The position numbers and the translations under genes are program-made. From Flavobacteriaceae bacterium (GTDB lineage: Bacteria; Bacteroidota; Bacteroidia; Flavobacteriales; Flavobacteriaceae), in assembly GCA_947488595.1 (NCBI GenBank), contig CANKZI010000003.1, positions 1 through 64,000 of the forward strand: 64,000 nt of DNA. The letters are read 5' to 3'. Of this stretch, positions 53,962 through 61,865 are shown piece after piece. Numbering within the stretch: the stretch's first letter is position 1; each line of letters opens with the position of its first letter. The notes beneath the pieces were generated by a model. The model saw only the letters and a list, made by a program, of their open reading frames with translations. It searched no databases and had not been told where the DNA came from.

Positions 53962-54783
53962 ATGTCAAACAAAGTAGAAGTAAAAGAATTACTAGAAGCA
54001 GGTGTTCACTTTGGACACATGACTAGAAAATGGGATCCGAACATGGCCCCGTACATTTATATGGAGCGTAATGGTATTCACATTATCAACCTATATAAAA
54101 CTGCAGCAAAAATCGAAGAAGCCAATGAAGCTTTGAAGAAAATTGCCGCATCAGGTAGAAAAATACTATTCGTAGCTACCAAAAAACAAGCAAAAGACAT
54201 CGTTGCTGAAAAAGCAAAAGCCGCTAACATGCCTTATATCACTGAAAGATGGCCTGGTGGAATGTTAACTAACTTTGTAACTATCCGTAAAGCTGTTAAA
54301 AAAATGGCCACCATTGATAGAATGAAAAAAGATGGTACATTCATGACCCTTTCTAAAAAAGAGCGTTTACAGGTGGATCGTCTTCGTGCAAAATTAGAGA
54401 AGAACCTTGGTTCTATCGCTGACATGTCAAGATTACCAGCTGCATTATTTGTAGTGGATATCAAAGCTGAACACATCGCAATAAAAGAAGCTCAAAAATT
54501 AAACATTCCAGTTTTTGCAATGGTTGACACCAATTCTGACCCAAGAGAGGTAGATTATGTTATACCAGCTAATGATGATGCTTCTAAATCAATCGATAAA
54601 ATTTTAACTTTAGTAACCGCTGCCGTAATCGACGGTCTGTCGAACAGATCTGCCGATGCCAAAGAGGGTGAAGAAACTTCAGAAGTTGCCGAAGAAGTGG
54701 TAGCCGAAACCGTTGCTCCAGTTGCTGAAGCACCAGTTGAAGCTATTGAAGCTCCAGAAGCAGAAGCTAAAACTGAAGAATAA
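53962..54783 (+). CDS. rpsB: 30S ribosomal protein S2
   Basis: 273 aa. The core (VKELLEAGVHFGHMTRKWDP start, GGMLTNFVTIRKAV, NIPVFAMVDTNSDPREVDYV) is canonical. Residues about 230-273 are an Ala/Glu/Val-rich acidic tail, longer than in E. coli. rpsB-tsf is the conserved order. Confidence 0.98.
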   Translation: MSNKVEVKELLEAGVHFGHMTRKWDPNMAPYIYMERNGIHIINLYKTAAKIEEANEALKKIAASGRKILFVATKKQAKDIVAEKAKAANMPYITERWPGGMLTNFVTIRKAVKKMATIDRMKKDGTFMTLSKKERLQVDRLRAKLEKNLGSIADMSRLPAALFVVDIKAEHIAIKEAQKLNIPVFAMVDTNSDPREVDYVIPANDDASKSIDKILTLVTAAVIDGLSNRSADAKEGEETSEVAEEVVAETVAPVAEAPVEAIEAPEAEAKTEE

Positions 54784-54792
54784 ATTACATTT

Positions 54793-54894
54793 AAATTCCG
54801 GTTTTAAATTCCAAATCCCAATTAATCAGCGATAACAATTTGATGATTTAATAATATTGGAATTTAGAATTTATAAATCGGAATTTCTTTTTTT
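54793..54894 (+). promoter_or_regulatory. Large imperfect hairpin with T tract before tsf
   Basis: AAATTCCG (54793-54800) pairs with CGGAATTT (54879-54886), with further inner pairing of TTTAAATTCCAA and TTGGAATTTA, followed by CTTTTTTT. It sits between rpsB and tsf and could partly terminate transcription. Confidence 0.5.
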
Positions 54895-54927
54895 ACATAA
54901 ATTCTAATCTTAAAAATAAAAAACAAA

Positions 54928-55752
54928 ATGGCAACAATTACTGCTGCAGACGTAAATAAATTAAGAACAATAACTGGTGCAGGAATGATGGACTGCAAAA
55001 AAGCACTAGTTGAATCAGACGGAGATTTCGATTTGGCTATTGAAAACCTTCGCAAAAAAGGACAAAAAGTTGCTGCCAATCGTTCTGACCGCGAATCAAC
55101 CGAAGGTGCTGCTATTGCAATTGTAAATACAGACAAAACCGAAGGAGTTGTAATCACTTTAAACTGTGAGACCGATTTCGTCGGAAAAAATGAAGGCTTT
55201 GTAAAATTAGCCACCGATTTGGCCAATCTAGCTTTGCAATTTGATTCAAAAGAAGCATTCCTTGCTGCCGATTTTAATGGTATCACGGTAGCCGAAAAAT
55301 TAATCGAGCAAACAGGTGTTATCGGTGAAAAAATTGAAATCGCTACTTTTGAGAAATTAAAAGGTGCTTTTGTTGGTTCTTACATCCATGCTGGTAACAA
55401 AATCGCTACTTTGGTAGCCCTTTCTGCTAATGTTAATGGCGCCGAAGAAGCATCAAGAAACGTAGCGATGCAAGCTGCAGCCATGAACCCAATCGCTTTG
55501 AATGAAGATGGTGTGGATGCTGATATTATTGCTAAAGAAATCGAAATCGCAAAAGATGTTTTGCGTCAAGAAGGCAAACCAGAAGCAATGATTGAAAATA
55601 TTGCCAAAGGAAAATTAGGTCGTTTCTTTAAAGACAATACTTTGGTAAACCAAGATTATATCAAAGACGGTTCAATGAGCGTGGCCAATTACATTAAATC
55701 TGTTGATGCTAATTTGACCGTAACTGGTTTCAAAAGAGCGGCTTTAGGATAA
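54928..55752 (+). CDS. tsf: Elongation factor Ts
   Basis: Nucleotide exchange factor for EF-Tu, 274 aa. The N-terminal module has LRTITGAGMMDCKKAL, and the core has NCETDFVGKNEGF. The C-terminal module (GRFFKDNTLVNQDYIKD) is present. It follows rpsB with a large hairpin in the gap and is closed by a strong terminator. Confidence 0.98.
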   Translation: MATITAADVNKLRTITGAGMMDCKKALVESDGDFDLAIENLRKKGQKVAANRSDRESTEGAAIAIVNTDKTEGVVITLNCETDFVGKNEGFVKLATDLANLALQFDSKEAFLAADFNGITVAEKLIEQTGVIGEKIEIATFEKLKGAFVGSYIHAGNKIATLVALSANVNGAEEASRNVAMQAAAMNPIALNEDGVDADIIAKEIEIAKDVLRQEGKPEAMIENIAKGKLGRFFKDNTLVNQDYIKDGSMSVANYIKSVDANLTVTGFKRAALG

Positions 55753-55774
55753 TTATAATTCAATTTTAAGGAAA

Positions 55775-55810
55775 AAGAGAGGTTTGTTTGTTCAAGCCTC
55801 TCTTTTTTTT
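55775..55810 (+). terminator. Terminator of tsf
   Basis: GAGAGGTTTG pairs with CAAGCCTCTC (ten pairs, one G-U), flanked by A and T runs. Confidence 0.9.
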
Positions 55811-55895
55811 GGGTTTTAATGAAGACATTATCGCTTTTTTGGATTTTGTACCAACACTTATACTTTTGACTTTACAACTTTTCACTTTTTTATGT

Positions 55896-55903
55896 TACTT
55901 TTG
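55896..55903 (+). promoter_or_regulatory. Promoter -7 element of the anchored protein/GT-C gene pair
   Basis: TACTTTTG fits TAnnTTTG, 23 bases before the ATG at 55927. A second TACTTTTG lies at 55861-55868. Confidence 0.5.
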
Positions 55904-55926
55904 AGTTTTAAACACGCAACTTTCTC

Positions 55927-56328
55927 ATGAAAAACCTAGTGCTCTTGTTATTGTTTTTTGCAGCCATCGGAGGTATGTTTGCGTTTTATTTTGTGCCTAA
56001 AATCAACCAATACAACGACATCGATTTTTTAGAAGCCAGTTTGTCTAAGGTCATAAGACTGGTTCCAGAATCAGACGATGTTTATTTTTTTTCGGAATCG
56101 CTTCCAGACGCCACGGCAACTTATTATAAAACGATGCTGATTATGGCGCCACGCATTGTCATCGAAAAGAAGTGGAATGCCATTCCAAAAGGACAATATA
56201 TTTTAATGGTGCAAGACCACAACGGCAAAAACGCAATGCTACAAAGTGCCGAATTTTTAAATCAAACACAACTGTTATCAGACAAACGCAACGATTTTTA
56301 TCACATCACACTTTTAAAGAAAAAATAA
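55927..56328 (+). CDS. Small membrane-anchored protein of unknown function
   Basis: 133 aa with an N-terminal helix (LVLLLLFFAAIGGMFAFYF) that is a likely anchor, and a soluble part outside the membrane (LEASLSKVIRLVPESDDVYF, MAPRIVIEKKWNAIPKGQYI). I do not recognise a family. The stop overlaps the start of the next gene in TAATG, so the protein probably acts with that membrane glycosyltransferase-like protein. Confidence 0.75.
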   Translation: MKNLVLLLLFFAAIGGMFAFYFVPKINQYNDIDFLEASLSKVIRLVPESDDVYFFSESLPDATATYYKTMLIMAPRIVIEKKWNAIPKGQYILMVQDHNGKNAMLQSAEFLNQTQLLSDKRNDFYHITLLKKK

Positions 56329-57671
56329 TGATTCTAATCGCAATTTTGTTTTTTTGTATTGCTGCTTATATTATTGTTGATGAGCATATCGCGCTAAATA
56401 ATGTTGTACTCAAATCGATTTTGTCGTTCTATTTTACGTTAACCATACTCTCGTTTTGCTATTTGTTTGTATTGGCTTTGGGTATTAATTTCACGCTTTT
56501 TGAAATCTTGTTTTTACTATTGCCTTTGGCGTATTTGGTGGTATATTTTAAAAAAAATAATACATTCAAGCTTCATTTTGATACCATAAAAAACGAATCT
56601 TTTTTTGTCTTACTCCTTGTCTTGATATTGCTTTCGGTATTTTCTTATCATTATTTTGATGCTGCGATACGGTGGGGCGAATGGGATGCTTGGGCGATTT
56701 GGACTTCACATGCCAAAGTGTTGACCAGCGATACTTATTTTAGTAATTTGTTTACCGATAAAATATCGTGGACACATCCTGATTATCCTTTGTTTTTACC
56801 TGCCAATATTGCGATTGTATGGAAATCAATCGGAAGCCATTCGGCATTTGTACCTGCCATTTTTGCCTACATAACGGCCGTTGCGCTTGTGTTGGTGATA
56901 TTGACCTCTTTTCTCGAGAAAAAGCACGCTGTTATCGGACTTTTACTTTTTCTTGCACTTACTTATTTTGATGTTTTGTTCCCATTTGTGGTTTGGCAAT
57001 ATGCCGATACGGTTTTCGCGTTGTTTGTGCTCCTTCCTTTTGTTTTATTACAACATTTACCAAAACAGCAACCTTATAAAATACTTGTTTTGATTGGCTT
57101 TTTTGCCGCTGCTGCTGCATGGGTAAAAAACGAAGGCATTATGTTTTTTGGACTATTTAGTTTGGTCTTTTTTATCAAATATTGCCGCAACTTTAAGTTG
57201 ATTACCCATTTTATATTGGGCGCCTTATTGCCTTTGTCGGTACTGTTTTTCTTTAAAATCAAATTTGCGCCAACCAATGATTTGATGGACGGTTCGACAA
57301 ACGAATATGCAGAAAAATTGGTCGATTTCGAAAATTATAAAGTCATTCTTAATTTTGCCTATACTTTTATCATCGACAATTGCAAGCTGCTTTATATGTC
57401 GCTGATAGCGATTTTAATCCTCAATTATAAGTACATTTATTCGTTTTGTTTTTTGGTTATTTTTGGATTGTTAGTAGCTTATTTTTTTGTTTATGTTACC
57501 ACGCCCTATGATATTATGTGGCATTTATCGACTTCTTTGAACCGTTTGTTGCACCAAGTAACGCCTATTTTGTTGTACAGTATTTTTATGGCTTTCGCCG
57601 AAAGGCTGAAGACGCTTTATGTGGCTCTTGGTGTTAAAAGAAATAAGACGCGTAAGGTAATGCGACAATAG
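56328..57671 (+). CDS. GT-C-like polytopic membrane protein
   Basis: 447 aa from the ATG at 56328, with about eleven hydrophobic segments. WGEWDAWAIWTSHAKVL (near residue 110) followed by HPDYPLFLPANIAIVWKSIG has the layout of the first outer loop of GT-C/PMT-like enzymes, where an acidic residue is catalytic; VKNEGIMFF near 265 is another conserved-looking stretch. It probably transfers a sugar from a polyprenyl carrier; donor and acceptor are unknown. The start is fixed by the TAATG overlap with the previous gene. Confidence 0.75.
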   Translation: MILIAILFFCIAAYIIVDEHIALNNVVLKSILSFYFTLTILSFCYLFVLALGINFTLFEILFLLLPLAYLVVYFKKNNTFKLHFDTIKNESFFVLLLVLILLSVFSYHYFDAAIRWGEWDAWAIWTSHAKVLTSDTYFSNLFTDKISWTHPDYPLFLPANIAIVWKSIGSHSAFVPAIFAYITAVALVLVILTSFLEKKHAVIGLLLFLALTYFDVLFPFVVWQYADTVFALFVLLPFVLLQHLPKQQPYKILVLIGFFAAAAAWVKNEGIMFFGLFSLVFFIKYCRNFKLITHFILGALLPLSVLFFFKIKFAPTNDLMDGSTNEYAEKLVDFENYKVILNFAYTFIIDNCKLLYMSLIAILILNYKYIYSFCFLVIFGLLVAYFFVYVTTPYDIMWHLSTSLNRLLHQVTPILLYSIFMAFAERLKTLYVALGVKRNKTRKVMRQ

Positions 57672-57766
57672 GAGTCTGCGATATGATTACTAATGTTCCG
57701 CGAAGTTGGGAGACTTTTCGGAGCGAGCAGATTAAGGCTACTAGTAATATGCACGCTGGCGGGACT

Positions 57767-57840
57767 TCAACATTTTGTCGACGCAGCCTCGACATTTTGT
57801 TTTCCAATGCGTCAACATTTTGTCCAACGTATTGGAAAAC
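57767..57840. repeat. Degenerate tandem repeat with overlapping inverted repeat
   Basis: TC(A/G)ACATTTTGT occurs three times (57767-57778, 57789-57800, 57812-57823) with a 22-23 base period. GTTTTCCAATGCG (57799-57811) and CGTATTGGAAAAC (57828-57840) form an inverted repeat with one wobble pair overlapping the third unit. The stretch (57672-57914) has no gene. Confidence 0.6.
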
Positions 57841-57914
57841 AAAAAAAAGTGCGAAAGTTGCATTAATTAATTGAATTCAAAGTTTATAAAATCCAAAAGT
57901 GCTATTTTTACAAA

Positions 57915-58358
57915 ATGATACTTCCTTTCGACGATGAATATTTCATGAAAAAAGCCTTGCAAGAAGCCGAAATGGCTTTCGAAAAAGGCGAAATTCCAGT
58001 TGGTGCCATCATTGTTATCGATAATAAAGTGATTGCCCGAAGTCATAATCTCACCGAAATGCTCAACGATGTCACGGCCCACGCCGAAATGCAATCGATA
58101 ACCGCAGCAGCCAATTTTCTCGGCGGAAAATACCTCAAAAATTGCACTTTGTATGTCACACTCGAACCTTGTCAAATGTGTGCTGGCGCTTTGTATTGGA
58201 GTCAGATTACTAAAATTGTTTTTGGAGCCACCGATGACCAACGCGGATTTACCAAAATGGGTACGACACTTCACCCGAAAACAAAAGTAATATCTGGGGT
58301 TTTGGCCCAAGAAGCTGGGGCTTTATTGTTACGCTTTTTTGCAGAAAGAAGAAAATAA
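57915..58358 (+). CDS. tadA: tRNA adenosine(34) deaminase-like nucleoside deaminase
   Basis: Zinc deaminase converting A34 to inosine in the tRNA-Arg anticodon. Length 147 aa. Active site TAHAEMQ (zinc His and catalytic Glu) near residue 55 and LEPCQMCAGAL (two zinc Cys) near 85. The early FMKKALQEAEMAFEKGEIPVGA is typical of TadA rather than guanine or cytosine deaminases, but a free-base deaminase cannot be excluded by eye. Confidence 0.9.
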   Translation: MILPFDDEYFMKKALQEAEMAFEKGEIPVGAIIVIDNKVIARSHNLTEMLNDVTAHAEMQSITAAANFLGGKYLKNCTLYVTLEPCQMCAGALYWSQITKIVFGATDDQRGFTKMGTTLHPKTKVISGVLAQEAGALLLRFFAERRK

Positions 58359-58427
58359 AAAAACAATTTATTTTAAAAAATAACGTTAATTCGTTAGAGA
58401 TTAATATCAATTTTAAAACATCTAAAC

Positions 58428-59189
58428 ATGACCGACAAAATAAAATCAACATTAATTATTGGAATTGCTATAATTCTAACAGGATTTTTATTAGGAAAAT
58501 CATTCAAAAACAGAAATGCCAATTTGGATTCAATTTCGGTCATTGGACTCGGAACCAAAGATTTTATTTCGGATGAAATTCTTTGGTCTGGTAGTTTTAC
58601 AGCCAACAGTATGGATATTAAAACCGCTTATGGTAAAATTATTTCCGACCAGAAGATAGTTGCTGATTTTTTTATTAAAAAAGGATTTCAAGCGAATGAA
58701 TTTTCATTTGGTGCTATTAATTTTCAGAAAAAATTTAAAGAAATCCGAAGAGAGAATACCGAGAATAATTACCAAAATCAATACGAACAAGTCTTTGACG
58801 GTTATGAAGCATCACAAACCATCACGTTTTCGGCAAAGAAAAACCCAACTTTAATGAAAAAAATCGAAATGGTTTCGAACAAAACTTCTGAATTAATCAA
58901 TTCTGGAATTGAATTATCTGCCAATTCAAGTCAATATACCTTTTCGGATTTACCAAGTTTAAAACAAAGTCTAATCGAAAAAGCGACCAAAGATGCTAGC
59001 GAACGTGCAGAAAAAATTGTTAAAACTGCCAATGGTAATTTAGGAAAATTAAAAAGAGCCAACATGGGCGTTTTTCAAATTACCGGCCAAGGTTCTACCG
59101 AAGAAGACAGTTATGGAGGCATAAATGATACGTACAGCAAAAATAAAACAGCAAGAATTACAGTACGATTAGAATATGAATTGGATTAA
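58428..59189 (+). CDS. SIMPL (DUF541) domain protein
   Basis: 253 aa, with an N-terminal membrane helix (IIGIAIILTGFLLG) and then a SIMPL/DUF541 domain: ISVIGLGTKDFISDEILWSG, ATKDASERAEKIVKTANGNL and ARITVRLEYELD at the C-terminus. Such periplasmic or outer-membrane proteins (E. coli YggE-like) have been linked to oxidative stress, but the molecular role is unclear. It stands alone, 69 bases after tadA. Confidence 0.88.
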   Translation: MTDKIKSTLIIGIAIILTGFLLGKSFKNRNANLDSISVIGLGTKDFISDEILWSGSFTANSMDIKTAYGKIISDQKIVADFFIKKGFQANEFSFGAINFQKKFKEIRRENTENNYQNQYEQVFDGYEASQTITFSAKKNPTLMKKIEMVSNKTSELINSGIELSANSSQYTFSDLPSLKQSLIEKATKDASERAEKIVKTANGNLGKLKRANMGVFQITGQGSTEEDSYGGINDTYSKNKTARITVRLEYELD

Positions 59190-59331
59190 ATAAAAAAACA
59201 GCATTCGAGACCACTTTCACCGAATTGACAAAATTGAGATTGTGAGGGAATAGTTATCAAGCATGAATTAATGCATTTTAACCCAAAATAATAAAAAGAA
59301 TGCCTTATGTAAATTGAACGCATAGTTTTAT

Positions 59332-59339
59332 TAGTTTTG
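59332..59339 (+). promoter_or_regulatory. Promoter -7 element of the large T9SS protein
   Basis: TAGTTTTG fits TAnnTTTG and ends 11 bases before the ATG at 59351, so the leader would be very short. Confidence 0.45.
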
Positions 59340-59350
59340 AAAAAAAAATT

Positions 59351-61738
59351 ATGAAACAAAAATTACTTGCTTTAATCTTCATTTTGGTTTTTTCTATGCA
59401 AAGTTTTGGGCAAGCAATTGCCTATCAAGCACCAAATATGATCCAGTGCAATTTGGAGGTTTTTAATTTAACAACCCAAAACGCAATTATTCTTGGCAAT
59501 CAAAATCCGTCACAATTTGAAATTAACTATTTTTTGACACTATCAGGTGCCGTAAATAATACAAGTCCAATCGCAAATCCAACCTTTTTTGTTGCACAGC
59601 AATCGCAAAGTATCTTCGCAAGAGTTACAAGTTTGGAAGATAACAGTTTTGCAACATCTTCATTTTTGGTACAATGGAGTACTTTTAATTTAGCGCCACA
59701 ACCCTCTCTTTCCGTTTGCGATTTCTATGTATTGCCTCCTTTGACAACACCAAACGCCAATTATTATACTGGACCAAATGGAATGGGAGTTGTCTTGCCG
59801 GTCGGAACCGCGATAACCATCACTAGTACCATATTTATTTATGCAACAAATGGCACTTGTACTGACGAAACCAGTTTTATAGTAATCGTTAATCCATCAC
59901 CAGTTATTCAGCCACAAAATGATGTTTACGTTTGTAGTTCTTATGTCTTGCCTGCTTTACAAAGTCCATTCTCGGCTTATTATACCTTACCTGGTGGACC
60001 AACCACCTTTGGTACTATCGAAAGATTTCCTGGCGATGTTATTACTTCATCACAAACTTTGTATGTATATGCTACTTCAGGAGGTGTGCCAAGTTGTGTA
60101 AGCGAAAATTCGTTCACAATAATTATTGACCAAGGTGGCGTTTTTGAACAACCTTTACCCGAATTGTTGTACCTGTGTGAAAATCAGAATCTAACTCTAT
60201 TTTATCCGGTTCAAAATACTGGAGCATCTTACCAGTGGTTTTTTGAAGGTATTGCGCTTGCTGGTGAAAATTATCCGAATTTAATAATAAATCAAATTGG
60301 GAATTACAGTTGTGTTGTCAATTTTTTATGTGGCGAAAGCGTTACTTCGGCAACACAAGTTGAACTTAACCCATCATGCACCAACAATACAATAACTGGA
60401 ACCATTCATTTTGATTATGATAATAATGGTTGCACTACAAACGATATTGCAAGTGCCAATATTCAAGTAGTCAATACAAATGGCAATCAAGTGCAATATG
60501 CCTATACTAACAGTTCTGGAAATTATGCTTTTTTAAATGTAGCAGAAGGCACAAATACCGTAACGATTCAATCTGGTTTGCCTAACGACTATAATCTGGT
60601 AACGCCAGTTTCTCAAAATTTTAGTTTTATTGGAACAGAGAATACAGCAACCGCCGATTTTTGTTTGACGGCAGCGAATCCAGTTAGTGATGCAGTCATT
60701 TATTTTTATAGTAATGGCAATGCAAGACCAGGTTTTGACATTAGTTATACGATGTATGTCTATAATAATGGTAATACCATATTGAATGGTGCAACATCAG
60801 TAAATTATGATGGCAGCAAATTAGATTTTATCGGTACTTCTCCAGCATTTAATACTCAAAACGGCACTAATTTGGTTTTTAATTTTAATAATTTGATGCC
60901 TTTTGCGTATCAAACTTATTATTTGTTTTTCAATGTAAAAACACCGCCATTAGTTAATAGCGGGGATATTTTGAGTTTTGATGCAACAATAGAAACATCA
61001 CAAACAGATACCAACCCGTTGGATAATTCGTTTAATTTTAATCAAATTGTGGTCAATTCATTTGACCCGAACGATATTGCGGTGCAGCAAGGCCCAGAAA
61101 TTTTACAAAATCAAGTAGATGATTATCTCAATTATACGATACGTTTTCAGAATACAGGAACCGCAGAAGCCATCAATGTAAAACTCGAAAATGAGTTGGA
61201 TGCTTTGTTGGATTGGTTCACTTTTCGCCCAATAGCTTCAAGTCATAACTACACAGTAGATCGCACAAACAATAAAGTAACTTTCAGATTCAACGGAATT
61301 AATTTGCCAGCCAGTTCGGTTGACGAAGTCGGAAGTAATGGCTATATCACTTACAAAATCAAACCCAATGCAGACTTGGTTATTGGCGATATTATATCGA
61401 ATGTTGCCGATATTTATTTTGATTTTAATTTACCGATTACCACCAATACTGTGACTACCGAACTGGTGAATGTTTTGAATCTAAAGGATAATAGTTTTGA
61501 AGATTTTAGCATGTATCCCAATCCGGCTTCGGATAAAATCACATTGCAATTTGCAGCAACTTTGGAAAATGTAAGTATTTCAATTTATGATTTGCAAGGG
61601 AAAAAGATTGTAAACTCTAAGGTATCGCCTCGAGGCAACGCAATTGTTTTTGATGTTTCGAAAATACAACCGGGAATGTATTTTGTGAAGATTGTTTCTG
61701 GAAATCAATCTGCCGTTCGAAAACTGATTGTCAATTAA
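59351..61738 (+). CDS. Large cell-surface protein with T9SS type A sorting domain
   Basis: 795 aa. Signal peptide MKQKLLALIFILVFSMQSFG. Two or three beta-rich repeats occur in the first 250 residues with a recurring SVCDFYVLPPLTTPNANYYT / VCSSYVLPALQSPFSAYYT pattern, then an Ig-like stretch. A CNA-B/SdrD-like domain follows (GTIHFDYDNNGC, near 350), then a DUF7619-like domain (FDPNDIAVQQGPEIL, YTIRFQNTGTAEAINV). The last about 75 residues are the T9SS sorting domain (SMYPNPASDKITLQF, QPGMYFVKIVSG). Expected to be secreted and attached to the cell surface; ligand unknown. Confidence 0.85.
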   Translation: MKQKLLALIFILVFSMQSFGQAIAYQAPNMIQCNLEVFNLTTQNAIILGNQNPSQFEINYFLTLSGAVNNTSPIANPTFFVAQQSQSIFARVTSLEDNSFATSSFLVQWSTFNLAPQPSLSVCDFYVLPPLTTPNANYYTGPNGMGVVLPVGTAITITSTIFIYATNGTCTDETSFIVIVNPSPVIQPQNDVYVCSSYVLPALQSPFSAYYTLPGGPTTFGTIERFPGDVITSSQTLYVYATSGGVPSCVSENSFTIIIDQGGVFEQPLPELLYLCENQNLTLFYPVQNTGASYQWFFEGIALAGENYPNLIINQIGNYSCVVNFLCGESVTSATQVELNPSCTNNTITGTIHFDYDNNGCTTNDIASANIQVVNTNGNQVQYAYTNSSGNYAFLNVAEGTNTVTIQSGLPNDYNLVTPVSQNFSFIGTENTATADFCLTAANPVSDAVIYFYSNGNARPGFDISYTMYVYNNGNTILNGATSVNYDGSKLDFIGTSPAFNTQNGTNLVFNFNNLMPFAYQTYYLFFNVKTPPLVNSGDILSFDATIETSQTDTNPLDNSFNFNQIVVNSFDPNDIAVQQGPEILQNQVDDYLNYTIRFQNTGTAEAINVKLENELDALLDWFTFRPIASSHNYTVDRTNNKVTFRFNGINLPASSVDEVGSNGYITYKIKPNADLVIGDIISNVADIYFDFNLPITTNTVTTELVNVLNLKDNSFEDFSMYPNPASDKITLQFAATLENVSISIYDLQGKKIVNSKVSPRGNAIVFDVSKIQPGMYFVKIVSGNQSAVRKLIVN

Positions 61739-61749
61739 ACCAAACTGCC

Positions 61750-61825
61750 TAGCCCGGATGGAAGCGGCATCCTTTTTGTTTTTCTTCAAAAACAAAAAGA
61801 TACAGCGCACAGCCGGAATGGCTTT
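61750..61825. repeat. Interspersed palindromic element, copy B
   Basis: Reverse-oriented copy of the element at 2357-2449: TAGCCCGGATGGAAGCGGCA then a TCCTTTTTGTTTTT/AAAAACAAAAAGATA stem and ACAGCGCACAGCCGGAATGG. It shares AGCGGCATCCTTTTT exactly with copy A. It lies just after the T9SS gene stop. Confidence 0.7.
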
Positions 61826-61830
61826 AAACG

Positions 61831-61865
61831 AAAAAACCGCCTCTCTCTCGAAAGGCGGTTTTTTT
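61831..61865. terminator. Bidirectional terminator between the T9SS gene and RNase G
   Basis: AAAAACCGCCT (61832-61842) pairs perfectly with AGGCGGTTTTT (61853-61863), with A and T runs on both sides. Confidence 0.9.

Noticed and set aside
57767..57823. Three regularly spaced repeats considered as a CRISPR array
   Set aside because: Units are only 12 bases of shared sequence with a 22-23 base period, spacers of about 10 bases, and no cas genes in the window.
57683..57874. 63-codon frame after the GT-C-like gene
   Set aside because: It covers the degenerate repeat region, has no promoter match and gives a protein with no recognisable pattern.
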